Shown here: in pieces, positions 15,097 through 24,123 of the stretch
Layout: each line of letters starts with the position of its first letter
How positions within the stretch are numbered: the first letter of the stretch is position 1
From: Bradyrhizobium sp. AZCC 2262
Lineage (GTDB): Bacteria > Pseudomonadota > Alphaproteobacteria > Rhizobiales > Xanthobacteraceae
Reading direction: 5' to 3'
Length of the DNA stretch: 64,000 nt
Assembly (NCBI RefSeq): GCF_036924535.1
Contig: NZ_JAZHRT010000001.1
Location: 7,130,001-7,194,000, forward strand
Notes under the pieces: generated by a model
Told to the model about the DNA's origin: nothing
Database searches by the model: none
What the model saw: only the letters and a program-made list of their open reading frames with translations
Position numbers and translations under genes: made by a program

Positions 15097-15792
15097 TTAC
15101 AGCGCCATCTGGCGGCTGATCTCGGCGGGATCGAGGCTGGCGCGATCGCAGGCATATTTCACCGCGCCCCGGTCCATGACCGCGAAATTGTCGCCGAGCT
15201 CACAGGCAAAGTCGAGATATTGTTCGACCAGCACGATCGCCATGTTGCCGAGGCTGCGCAGATAGGTGATGGCGCGGCCGATGTCCTTGATGATCGAGGG
15301 CTGGATGCCTTCGGTCGGCTCGTCGAGCAGCAACAGTTTTGGCCGCATCACCAGCGCCCGACCGATCGCCAATTGCTGTTGTTGTCCGCCGGAGAGGTCG
15401 CCGCCGCGCCGGCCCAGCATCGTATTCAGCACCGGAAACAGCGAGAACACGTCGTCGGGGACGTAGCGGTCGTCGCGCTTGAGCGGCCCGAAACCGGTCT
15501 TGAGATTTTCCTCCACCGTCAGCAGCGGAAAGATCTCGCGGCCCTGCGGCACGAAGCCGATGCCGGCCCGTGCGCGCTCGTAAGGTTTGAGGCCGGTGAT
15601 GTCATTGCCTTCCAGCGCGATCGAGCCGCCTGATATCGGGTATTGCCCGACCATCGCGCGCAGCAGCGAGGTCTTGCCGACGCCGTTGCGGCCGAGCACG
15701 CAAGTGACCTTGCCCGGCTCGGCGGACAGCGAGACGCCGCGCAGCGCCTGCGCCGCGCCGTAATAAAGGCTGATATTGTCGACCTTCAGCAT
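15097..15792 (-). CDS. urtE: UrtE, urea ABC transporter ATP-binding protein
   Basis: One of two LivF/LivG-type ATPases of the urea importer. Walker A is GRNGVGKTS (residues ~34-42), the signature LSGGQQQQLAIGRAL, Walker B KLLLLDEPTEGIQPS, and the H-loop-like VEQYLD carries Gln-Tyr in place of the usual EH, as is normal for LivF/UrtE-like members. Length 231 is standard. GGAGG lies eight bases before the ATG. It is separated from urtD by a 115-base gap with a repeat, and ureD follows closely, so uptake and hydrolysis genes are contiguous. Confidence 0.95.
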   Translation of the reverse strand: MLKVDNISLYYGAAQALRGVSLSAEPGKVTCVLGRNGVGKTSLLRAMVGQYPISGGSIALEGNDITGLKPYERARAGIGFVPQGREIFPLLTVEENLKTGFGPLKRDDRYVPDDVFSLFPVLNTMLGRRGGDLSGGQQQQLAIGRALVMRPKLLLLDEPTEGIQPSIIKDIGRAITYLRSLGNMAIVLVEQYLDFACELGDNFAVMDRGAVKYACDRASLDPAEISRQMAL

Positions 15793-15821
15793 TGGCGACC
15801 TCCGGTCGCGAGGGCGCCAAT

Positions 15822-15908
15822 GGCGAATAGCGAATGGCGAATGGTAAGAATTGCCGCGCTCATGATGTTCTGCACTTCCCTATTCGCTACTCGCCACTCG
15901 CTATTCGC
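15822..15908. repeat. Inverted repeat of GCGAATGGCGAAT units
   Basis: TGGCGAATAGCGAATGGCGA on the left and CGCCACTCGCTATTCGCC on the right are near-complementary runs of a short 'gcgaat(a/g)g' unit, with ~40 bases between. It occupies the urtD-urtE space. Confidence 0.75.
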
Positions 15909-16670
15909 CTATCTTCCCAGATACACTTCGATCACCCGCTCGTTCGACGAGACCTGATCGATGGTCCCCTCCGCCAGCACCGTGCCCTCATGCAGGCAGG
16001 TCACCTTGACGCCGAGTTCGCGCACGAAGGTCATATCGTGCTCGACGACCATGACCGTCTTTTCCTTGTTGATTTCCTTGAGCAGCTCCGCGGTCTGATG
16101 CGTCTCGACGTCGGTCATCCCGGCGACGGGCTCGTCGACCAAAAGCAGTTTTGGGTCCTGCGCAAGCAGCATGCCGATTTCCAGCCACTGCTTCTGGCCG
16201 TGCGAGAGGCTCCCGGCCAGTCTGTTGCGGGCATCGGTCAGGCGGATGGTTTCCAGCACGCGGTCGATCCGTTCGGATTCGTCCCTGTTGCCGCGCCAGA
16301 ACAGCGTGCCCTTGACGCTGTGATCGATATTGAGCGCCAGCAGCAAATTGTCCTCGATGGTCTGGCTCTCGAACACCGTCGGCTTCTGGAATTTTCGGCC
16401 GATGCCGAGTTCGGCGATGCGGGTCTCGTCGAGGCGCGTCAGGTCGGTCATGCCGTCGAACAGCACCGTGCCCTCGTCGGGCTTGGTCTTGCCGGTGATG
16501 ATGTCCATCATCGTGGTCTTGCCGGCGCCGTTCGGGCCGATGATGGCGCGCATCTCGCCGGGCTCGAGCGTCAGCGACAGATTGTTGATGGCGTGAAAAC
16601 CGTCGAACGAGACATGCACGCCGTCGAGATAGAGCAGCGCGGAAGTGGTCCTTCCCTCCATGACACTCAT
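15909..16670 (-). CDS. urtD: UrtD, urea ABC transporter ATP-binding protein
   Basis: The LivG-type ATPase of the urea importer, 253 residues. Walker A GPNGAGKTTMMDIITG, the signature LSHGQKQWLEIGMLLAQDP (SHGQ instead of SGGQ, typical for UrtD) and Walker B LLLVDEPVAGM are in order, followed by VVEHDMTFV. ATG 16670 lies four bases after the urtC stop, with GGAG upstream; the longer frame starting at 16730 overlaps urtC without support. Confidence 0.95.
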   Translation of the reverse strand: MSVMEGRTTSALLYLDGVHVSFDGFHAINNLSLTLEPGEMRAIIGPNGAGKTTMMDIITGKTKPDEGTVLFDGMTDLTRLDETRIAELGIGRKFQKPTVFESQTIEDNLLLALNIDHSVKGTLFWRGNRDESERIDRVLETIRLTDARNRLAGSLSHGQKQWLEIGMLLAQDPKLLLVDEPVAGMTDVETHQTAELLKEINKEKTVMVVEHDMTFVRELGVKVTCLHEGTVLAEGTIDQVSSNERVIEVYLGR

Positions 16671-16674
16671 GCGC

Positions 16675-17844
16675 TCACTCCGCCGGGTTCGGTTCGCCGA
16701 CGCCGTCTTCGCGCGCGGCGCTTTCGGCAATGGCCGATAGTTGTTTTGCCTTCCGTCCCTCCCACCATGCGTTGAAGGTACCGATGATCCCCTTCGGCAG
16801 CAGCAGCGTCACAAGGATGAACAGCGCGCCCAGCATGAACAGCCAGTACGGCGCCAGCGGACCCGATGTGAAGACAGTCTTCGCGTAGTTGACGACGGCG
16901 GCGCCGAGCGCCGCACCGACCAGCGTGCCGCGGCCGCCCACCGCGACCCAGATCACGGCCTCGATCGAATTGCCCGGGGCGAATTCGCCGGGATTGATGA
17001 TGCCGACCTGCGGCACATAGAGCGCGCCGGCGACGCCGGCCATGCAGGCCGACAGCGTGAATACGAACAGCTTGTAGGACTCGACGCGATAGCCGAGGAA
17101 GCGCGTACGCGATTCAGCATCGCGGATCGCGATCAGGACCTTGCCGAGCTTCGAGGTCACCACCGCCCGGCAGATCAGGAAGGCCAGGATCAGCGCAAGG
17201 CAACTCAGTGCAAACAGCGCGGCGCGGGTGCCGTCGGCCTGCACGTTGAAGCCCAAGATGTCCTTGAAGTCGGTCAGGCCGTTATTGCCGCCAAAACCGA
17301 AATCGTTGCGGAAGAACGCCAGCAGCAATGCGTAGGTCATCGCTTGCGTGATGATCGAGAGATAGACGCCGGTGACGCGCGAGCGGAAGGCCAGCCAGCC
17401 GAAGCAGAACGCGAGCAGGCCCGGCACCACCAGAACCATCAGCGCCGCGAACCAGAACATATCAAAGCCGTGCCAGTACCAGGGCAGCTTTGGATAGTTC
17501 AGGAACACCATGAAATCGGGCAGGATCGGATTGCCGTAGACGCCGCGGCTGCCGATCTGTCGCATCAGGTACATGCCCATCGCGTAACCGCCGAGCGCGA
17601 AGAACGCGCCGTGGCCGAGCGAGAGAATGCCGCAATAGCCCCAGATCAAATCGATCGAGAGCGCGAGAATGGCGTAGCAGGCATATTTGCCGAACAGCGC
17701 GACCAGATAGGTCGGCACCTGCAGCATCGAGCCCGCCGGCAACAGCAGGTTCGACAGCGGGATCAGCACGCCGAGACCAGCGACCACCAGGATGAAGATG
17801 GAAGCGCTGCGATCCAGCGAACGCGTCAGAACGTGCGGCGTCAT
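16675..17844 (-). CDS. urtC: UrtC, urea ABC transporter permease
   Basis: A LivM-type inner-membrane permease of 389 residues with about ten hydrophobic helices. Family marks are LIWGYCGILSLGHGAFFALG near residue 68 and EAVIWVAVGGRGTLVGAALG near residue 300. Its ATG overlaps the urtB stop by four bases (ATGA). A charged C-terminal tail is cytoplasmic. Forms the translocation pore with UrtB. Confidence 0.95.
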   Translation of the reverse strand: MTPHVLTRSLDRSASIFILVVAGLGVLIPLSNLLLPAGSMLQVPTYLVALFGKYACYAILALSIDLIWGYCGILSLGHGAFFALGGYAMGMYLMRQIGSRGVYGNPILPDFMVFLNYPKLPWYWHGFDMFWFAALMVLVVPGLLAFCFGWLAFRSRVTGVYLSIITQAMTYALLLAFFRNDFGFGGNNGLTDFKDILGFNVQADGTRAALFALSCLALILAFLICRAVVTSKLGKVLIAIRDAESRTRFLGYRVESYKLFVFTLSACMAGVAGALYVPQVGIINPGEFAPGNSIEAVIWVAVGGRGTLVGAALGAAVVNYAKTVFTSGPLAPYWLFMLGALFILVTLLLPKGIIGTFNAWWEGRKAKQLSAIAESAAREDGVGEPNPAE

Positions 17845-19454
17845 GCTTCCACCGCCCGGCCCTTGAGCGCGAACAGGCCGCGCGGCCGCTTCTGGATGAA
17901 CAGGATGATCAGCACCAGAATGGCGATCTTGCCGAGCACGGCGCCCGCCACCGGCTCCAGGAACTTGTTGGCGATGCCGAGCGTGAAGGCCCCGACCAGC
18001 GTGCCCCAGAGATTGCCGACGCCGCCGAACACTACGACCATGAAGGAATCGATGATGTAGCTCTGCCCAAGGTTGGGGCTGACATTGTCGATCTGCGACA
18101 GCGCAACGCCGGCGATCCCGGCAATGCCGGAGCCGAGGCCGAAGGTCAGCGCATCGACGCGCGAGGTGGCGATGCCCATCGAGGCCGCCATGCGACGATT
18201 TTGAGTGACCGCACGCATCTCGAGCCCGAGCGCCGTGTAGCGCAGCATGGCGAGCAGGATGGCGAACACCGCCAGCGTGAAGCACAGGATCCAGAGCCGG
18301 TTATAGGTGATAGTGATCTGCCCGAGTTCGAACGCGCCGCTCATCCAGGAGGGATTGCCGACTTCGCGGTTGGTCGGGCCGAACATGGTGCGCACGGCCT
18401 GCTGCAGCACCAGCGACAGGCCCCAGGTCGCCAGCAGCGTTTCCAGCGGGCGGCCGTAGAGGAAGCGGATGATGCCGCGCTCGATCAGGACGCCGATGGC
18501 GCCGGCGACGAGGAAAGCCAGCGGTACCGCGATCAGCAGCGAATAGTCGAACAGGTCGGGATATCGGGTGCGGATGACCTCCTGCACCACGAAGGTGACG
18601 TAGGCGCCGATCATCACCATCTCGCCATGGGCCATGTTGATGACGCCCATGACGCCGAAGGTGATGGCCAGCCCGATCGCGGCGAGCAGCAGCACCGAGC
18701 CGAGCGACAGGCCATACCAGGCGTTCTGCACCATCGACCACATCGCGAGGTTGCTCTGGATCGAGGCGATCGCGCTCGCCGCGGCGCGCGCGACATTGGG
18801 CGGCACGTCGCTGCCCAGGCCGGTCAATAGCGCCATCGCTTCCTGGTCGCCCTTCGCCTTGACGACGGCGACGGCTTCGAGTTTTTCGACCTCGGTCGCA
18901 TCGCCCTTGTAAAGCAGGATCGCGGCGCGGGCCTCGGTGAAGGCCGCCTTGGCGCCCTTGTTGGTTTCCTTGGCGAGCGCGCCGTCGATGACGGCAAGTG
19001 CGCTCTCCTCGTGGCTCTTGAAGACCGACTGCGCGGCCGCGATGCGCTTGGCGGGATCGGGCGACAGCAGCGTCAGGCCGCCAAGGGCCGCCTCCACGGT
19101 GCGGCGCAGGCGGTTGTTGAGGCGGACGGCAGCGGCGCTATCCGGCAGCTTGTCCACCGCGGCGCCGGTTGCGGCGTCGATGATCTTGCCGTCGGCCCCC
19201 GTTACGAAAACCTTCTTGGTATCCGGATCGACCGACAGCCGTCCGTCCTGCAGCGCGCTGATGATGGGAAAGGCCAGCGGATTGCCCGACACAGCGACCA
19301 CGCCGATCGCCTCGTCGGTGTCGGAAAAATCGTCATTGGCGAATTTGGCGACGGCATCCTCGAACGGACCCGCCAGCGCCGGCACGGCGAAAGCTGCGGT
19401 CAGAAGGATTGCGAGCAGAACCGCGCGAAAACGATCGAGGAAATTGGCAGACAC
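17841..19454 (-). CDS. urtB: UrtB, urea ABC transporter permease
   Basis: A 537-residue permease with the layout peculiar to UrtB: signal-like helix (LLAILLTAAFAVPALAG, ~13-29), a ~200-residue periplasmic domain of helical repeats (AISALQDG-, LRRTVEAALGGL-, FTEARAAILLYKG-type segments), then a LivH-type membrane domain with VMGVINMAHGEMVMIGAYVT and QIDNVSPNLGQSYIIDSFMV, the latter followed by VVFGGVGNLWGT. The extended N terminus separates it from ordinary branched-chain amino-acid permeases. About 150 bases separate it from urtA, with a run of short TTCTCTTGGTAGC direct repeats at ~19512-19560. Confidence 0.95.
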   Translation of the reverse strand: MSANFLDRFRAVLLAILLTAAFAVPALAGPFEDAVAKFANDDFSDTDEAIGVVAVSGNPLAFPIISALQDGRLSVDPDTKKVFVTGADGKIIDAATGAAVDKLPDSAAAVRLNNRLRRTVEAALGGLTLLSPDPAKRIAAAQSVFKSHEESALAVIDGALAKETNKGAKAAFTEARAAILLYKGDATEVEKLEAVAVVKAKGDQEAMALLTGLGSDVPPNVARAAASAIASIQSNLAMWSMVQNAWYGLSLGSVLLLAAIGLAITFGVMGVINMAHGEMVMIGAYVTFVVQEVIRTRYPDLFDYSLLIAVPLAFLVAGAIGVLIERGIIRFLYGRPLETLLATWGLSLVLQQAVRTMFGPTNREVGNPSWMSGAFELGQITITYNRLWILCFTLAVFAILLAMLRYTALGLEMRAVTQNRRMAASMGIATSRVDALTFGLGSGIAGIAGVALSQIDNVSPNLGQSYIIDSFMVVVFGGVGNLWGTLVGAFTLGIANKFLEPVAGAVLGKIAILVLIILFIQKRPRGLFALKGRAVEA

Positions 19455-19610
19455 AATACGACCCCGGCAGGAGTGTGGGGAGAAGGCGGCGGCAGCGCCG
19501 CCTTCTCCGGTCTCTCTTGGTAGTTCTCTTGGTAGCTTCTCTTGGTAGCTTCTCTTGGAAGTTATTCTTGCAAGCTAGCTAGATCATGATCCTGTCGGAT
19601 CAGATCGAGA

Positions 19611-20930
19611 TCAGGAGCCCTGACCGCCGCACTTGTTGGTCTTGGTGTTGTAGTTGCCGCACTTCTTGCCGACCCAGTCGCCGATCAGGTCCTTGGAGCC
19701 GTCGAGCTCCTTCGACCAGGCGTCGCCAGCGACAAGGCCCGGGGTCTTCCACACCACGTCGAACTGGCCGTTGGCTTTGATTTCGCCAATGAACACCGGC
19801 TTGGTGATGTGATGGTTCGGAAGCATCTTGGAGGTGCCGCCGGTCAGGTTCTTGGCTTCGATGCCGGGCAGCGCGTCGATCACCTTGTCGGCGTCGGTCG
19901 ACTTCACCTTCTCGACCGCCTTGACCCACATTTCGAAGCCGATGACGTGCGCTTCCATCGGATCGTTGGTCACGCGCTTCGGATTCTTGGTGTAGGCCTG
20001 CCAGGCCTTGATGAACTTCTCGTTGCCCGGATCCTTGATCGACTGGAAGTAGTTCCAGGCGGCGAGATGGCCGAGCAGCGGCTTGGTGTCGATGCCGGCG
20101 AGCTCTTCTTCACCGACCGAGAACGCGACGACCGGAATGTCGGTCGCCTTGATGCCCTGGTTGCCGAGCTCCTTGTAGAAGGGAACGTTGGCGTCGCCGT
20201 TGATGGTGGAGACCACGGCCGTCTTCTTGCCGGTCGAGCCGAACTTCTTGATGTCGGCGACAATCGTCTGCCAGTCGCTATGACCGAACGGCGTGTAGTT
20301 GATCATGATGTCTTCCTGCTTGACGCCCTTCGACTTCAAGTAGGCTTCGAGGATCTTGTTGGTGGTGCGCGGATAGACGTAATCGGTGCCGGCCAGCACC
20401 CAGCGCTTCACCTTCTCGTCCTTCATCAGATAGTCGACCGCGGGGATCGCCTGCTGGTTCGGCGCCGCACCGGTGTAGAACACGTTGCGTTCGGATTCTT
20501 CACCCTCGTACTGCACGGGGTAGAACAGGATCGAGTTCAGCTCCTTGAACACCGGGAGCACGGACTTGCGCGACACCGAGGTCCAGCAGCCGAATACGAC
20601 CGAGACCTTGTCCTTGGTGATCAGCTCACGCGCCTTTTCCGCAAACAGCGGCCAGTTCGAGGCGGGGTCGACGACGACGGCTTCGAGCTTCTTGCCGAGC
20701 ACGCCGCCCTTCTTGTTCTGCTCGTCGATCAGGAAGAGAACGGTATCCTTCAGCGTGGTTTCGCTGATGGCCATGGTGCCGGAGAGCGAATGCAGGACGC
20801 CGACCTTGATGGTGTCGTCAGCGGCCTTGGCGCTTGAAAATGTGGCTAGGCCCAAAACCAGGCCGGCGGTCGCCGCCAGCCAGCGACGGCGGCTCATCGT
20901 CGTTATATCGTGAGTCAATTGAGTAAGCAT
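19611..20930 (-). CDS. urtA: UrtA, urea-binding periplasmic protein
   Basis: The solute receptor of the urea ABC importer, 439 residues. A twin-arginine-like N terminus (TMSRRRWLAATAGLVLG) leads to a cleavage site after SSAKA. The mature start DDTIKVGVLHSLSGTMAISE and the segments VFGCWTSVSRKSVLPVFKE and FYPVQYEGEESE distinguish UrtA and amide-binding relatives from LivJ. ATG 20930 has GGGAGA nine bases upstream. Preceded by a sigma-54-type promoter at 21004-21018, so nitrogen-limitation control is likely. Confidence 0.95.
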   Translation of the reverse strand: MLTQLTHDITTMSRRRWLAATAGLVLGLATFSSAKAADDTIKVGVLHSLSGTMAISETTLKDTVLFLIDEQNKKGGVLGKKLEAVVVDPASNWPLFAEKARELITKDKVSVVFGCWTSVSRKSVLPVFKELNSILFYPVQYEGEESERNVFYTGAAPNQQAIPAVDYLMKDEKVKRWVLAGTDYVYPRTTNKILEAYLKSKGVKQEDIMINYTPFGHSDWQTIVADIKKFGSTGKKTAVVSTINGDANVPFYKELGNQGIKATDIPVVAFSVGEEELAGIDTKPLLGHLAAWNYFQSIKDPGNEKFIKAWQAYTKNPKRVTNDPMEAHVIGFEMWVKAVEKVKSTDADKVIDALPGIEAKNLTGGTSKMLPNHHITKPVFIGEIKANGQFDVVWKTPGLVAGDAWSKELDGSKDLIGDWVGKKCGNYNTKTNKCGGQGS

Positions 20931-21003
20931 GAGGTGTCATCTCCCTGACGCAGACGCGTTAAACGCTGCGAACGGCCCCACGGCCGCCTGCGTTAACGGA
21001 ATC

Positions 21004-21018
21004 GCAAGAACCATGCCA
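21004..21018 (-). promoter_or_regulatory. Sigma-54 (RpoN) promoter in front of urtA
   Basis: Read on the minus strand: TGGCATGGTTCTTGC. This fits TGGCAC-N5-TTGC with one mismatch and exactly the required ten bases between the -24 GG and the -12 GC. It lies ~75 bases upstream of the urtA ATG. NtrC-RpoN control of urea uptake and urease is well known in proteobacteria. Confidence 0.7.
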
Positions 21019-21147
21019 TCGGCTGAAAACGGGATAAGCCCATATAATCGCTTTGGATTCTCAAGTATGCGGAAACCAGCGGCGGCGAATCTGCTTATTT
21101 TTTAGACCACAAAAATGTATGCTTTGGCGGCAAACTATCTATTTTTT

Positions 21148-21182
21148 GTGCAAACGTCGCAATTTGGCTAAATTTCTTGCAC
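21148..21182. promoter_or_regulatory. Inverted half-sites GTGCAA...TTGCAC, possible NtrC enhancer
   Basis: GTGCAA and TTGCAC are separated by 23 AT-rich bases, 130-165 bases upstream of the sigma-54 promoter, where an enhancer would be expected. The spacing is wider than a single NtrC palindrome (GCAC...GTGC), so this is only a candidate. Confidence 0.25.
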
Positions 21183-21342
21183 GAATTTTGATCGTTTGGG
21201 TTGCTGATGGGCGGCCACGGCATGGTCTGGCTGAGCGGTTTCCTTAACCGCGCGGACCAAACGCGCGGAATTCGCCTTGAAAGCGCCGCGCAGGTGCTCC
21301 ATATGATCTGTGCGACCTAGAGAATCATCAGGTCCTTGCGAG

Positions 21343-21418
21343 CCGCGTGTTCTGATCCCGTTTTGCGGTTTCTGGCTTGCCCCCTTCAGCTAGCAAAACC
21401 GACGCCCCAAACACGCGG
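21343..21418 (+). promoter_or_regulatory. Long nested hairpin in the rhlE leader
   Basis: Outer stem CCGCGTGTT (21343-21351) with AACACGCGG (21410-21418) encloses a second stem GTTTTGC (21360-21366) with GCAAAAC (21393-21399). A third hairpin, GGGTGTCT/AGACACCC, follows at once (21417-21433). It would fold in the rhlE 5' untranslated RNA and may be a temperature- or helicase-responsive leader. Confidence 0.5.
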
Positions 21419-21492
21419 GTGTCTCAGACACCCTCGCGCGCACTTGGCCATGGAGCCGGGCGCCTGCCTTTTTTAATGGAAAGAACCCTCTT

Positions 21493-22995
<1,503 letters not shown>

Positions 22996-23019
22996 GCCTC
23001 GATCGACCTGGAGACCACC

Positions 23020-23304
23020 ATGGCTAAAGAAGAGCTGATCCAGTTCGAAGGACTGGTGACCGAAATCCTCCCCGACGCGCGCTACCGCGTGCAGCTCGAC
23101 GCGGGACACGAGATTGTTGCCTACACCGCCGGCAAGATGAAAAAGAACCGGATCAAGACGCTGGCAGGCGATCGGGTCACGATCGAAATGTCGCCCTACG
23201 ATCTGGAAAAGGGCCGCCTGATCTTCCGTCACAAGGACGAGCGTCCCAGTACCGGAGCCCCGCGCAGTGGGCCGCCGCGCGGCGGCCAGTTCCGCCGCCG
23301 GTAA
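23020..23304 (+). CDS. infA: Translation initiation factor IF-1
   Basis: An S1/OB-fold protein binding the 30S A site. Core: [20 protein letters not shown], a following [10 protein letters not shown] segment, then [20 protein letters not shown] and [14 protein letters not shown]. At 94 residues it is longer than the usual ~72, owing to a Ser/Pro/Arg/Gly-rich C-terminal tail ([20 protein letters not shown]). The ancestral infA of rhizobia lies elsewhere as a rule, so this may be a second copy associated with cold response. It starts 24 bases after rhlE and is probably co-transcribed. Confidence 0.9.
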   Translation: MAKEELIQFEGLVTEILPDARYRVQLDAGHEIVAYTAGKMKKNRIKTLAGDRVTIEMSPYDLEKGRLIFRHKDERPSTGAPRSGPPRGGQFRRR

Positions 23305-23404
23305 ACGCGCCGTTAACACCTGCCAAAAACGCGCCCGATACGCCCATATCGTGCGCGGTCGCGGCCGGCTGGCCGGCCGAATCAAAAAATCGTGCACGTC
23401 AGGA

Positions 23405-23433
23405 TTGTTTTGACCACTACTATCGAATAATAT
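23405..23433 (+). promoter_or_regulatory. Candidate sigma-70 promoter of cspA
   Basis: TTGTTT, 17 bases, TAATAT in an AT-rich patch of the otherwise GC-rich infA-cspA gap. It would give an untranslated leader of about 135 nt, long leaders being typical of cold-shock genes. Confidence 0.35.
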
Positions 23434-23575
23434 TGTCCATCGATTTTCGGCCGGACGACATTAGCTATCCACCGGTACAGCCGGTTTAGACGCTGACGAC
23501 CCTTCCAAAAATTCGATCTCACCAGCCCGTCGAGAGGCGGACTACGACTTGTATATCTGAGAAGGGACTACCCCC

Positions 23576-23788
23576 GTGAGCATGGGAACCGTGAAGTGGT
23601 TTAACGCAACCAAGGGCTATGGCTTCATCCAGCCGGATGACGGCGGCAATGACGTGTTCGTGCACATCAGCGCTGTCGAGCGTGCCGGCCTCGGAACGTT
23701 GCGTGAGGGCCAGAAGATCTCCTACGAAATCGTGGCAGATCGCCGCTCTGGCAAATCTTCGGCCGACAATCTGCGCGCCGCTGGATAA
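23576..23788 (+). CDS. cspA: CspA-family cold-shock protein
   Basis: A 70-residue single cold-shock domain. RNP1 is KGYGFIQ and RNP2 is VFVHIS, separated by PDDGGND, as in nucleic-acid chaperones of this family. The GTG start at 23576 has AAGGGA eight bases upstream; an ATG two codons later is an alternative. A strong terminator follows. Cold-shock proteins melt RNA structure and often act with DEAD-box helicases such as the one upstream. Confidence 0.95.
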   Translation: MSMGTVKWFNATKGYGFIQPDDGGNDVFVHISAVERAGLGTLREGQKISYEIVADRRSGKSSADNLRAAG

Positions 23789-23846
23789 GCGATTTCTTAG
23801 GGCGCGTGCGCCCGCGTCCTGAGTAATCGCCTCTCAAAATAAACCA

Positions 23847-23875
23847 AAAGGCCGCGCCCATGGCGCGGCCTTTTT
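23847..23875 (+). terminator. Intrinsic terminator after cspA
   Basis: AGGCCGCGCC / GGCGCGGCCT stem with a four-base loop, A run before and T5 after; potentially bidirectional. Confidence 0.9.
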
Positions 23876-23967
23876 CACGCCGTGATGCGGGCGATTTGCT
23901 CCTGACGAAGAACTCGCAAACGTTGCGGCTTCACTGAGCCCCTCGTAGTAAACAGATCGTAACCCGT

Positions 23968-24023
23968 GGGCCCTAAAATCCGGGCTCTAAAATTTGGGTC
24001 CTGAAATCCGAGCCCTGAGATCG
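23968..24023. repeat. Four 14-base imperfect tandem repeats
   Basis: Consecutive units GGGCCCTAAAATCC, GGGCTCTAAAATTT, GGGTCCTGAAATCC and GAGCCCTGAGATCG lie in the otherwise gene-free stretch between cspA and the TadG-like gene (23876-24123). The 14-base period puts units off the helical repeat, and drift rises to the right. No other feature is visible in that gap. Confidence 0.8.
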
Positions 24024-24123
24024 GTCGCATCCGAAATCAGCCTGTTTTTCGATGATCGAATTAAGGGGCACTTAGGGGAGGCCGGGCTACGATCGCGCGC
24101 TTTTGGATAGCCAGGGGGCGCCC

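Noticed and set aside
16741..18060. A 439-codon plus-strand frame across urtC and urtB
   Set aside because: Antisense to two well-supported permeases; composition is typical of high-GC shadow frames.
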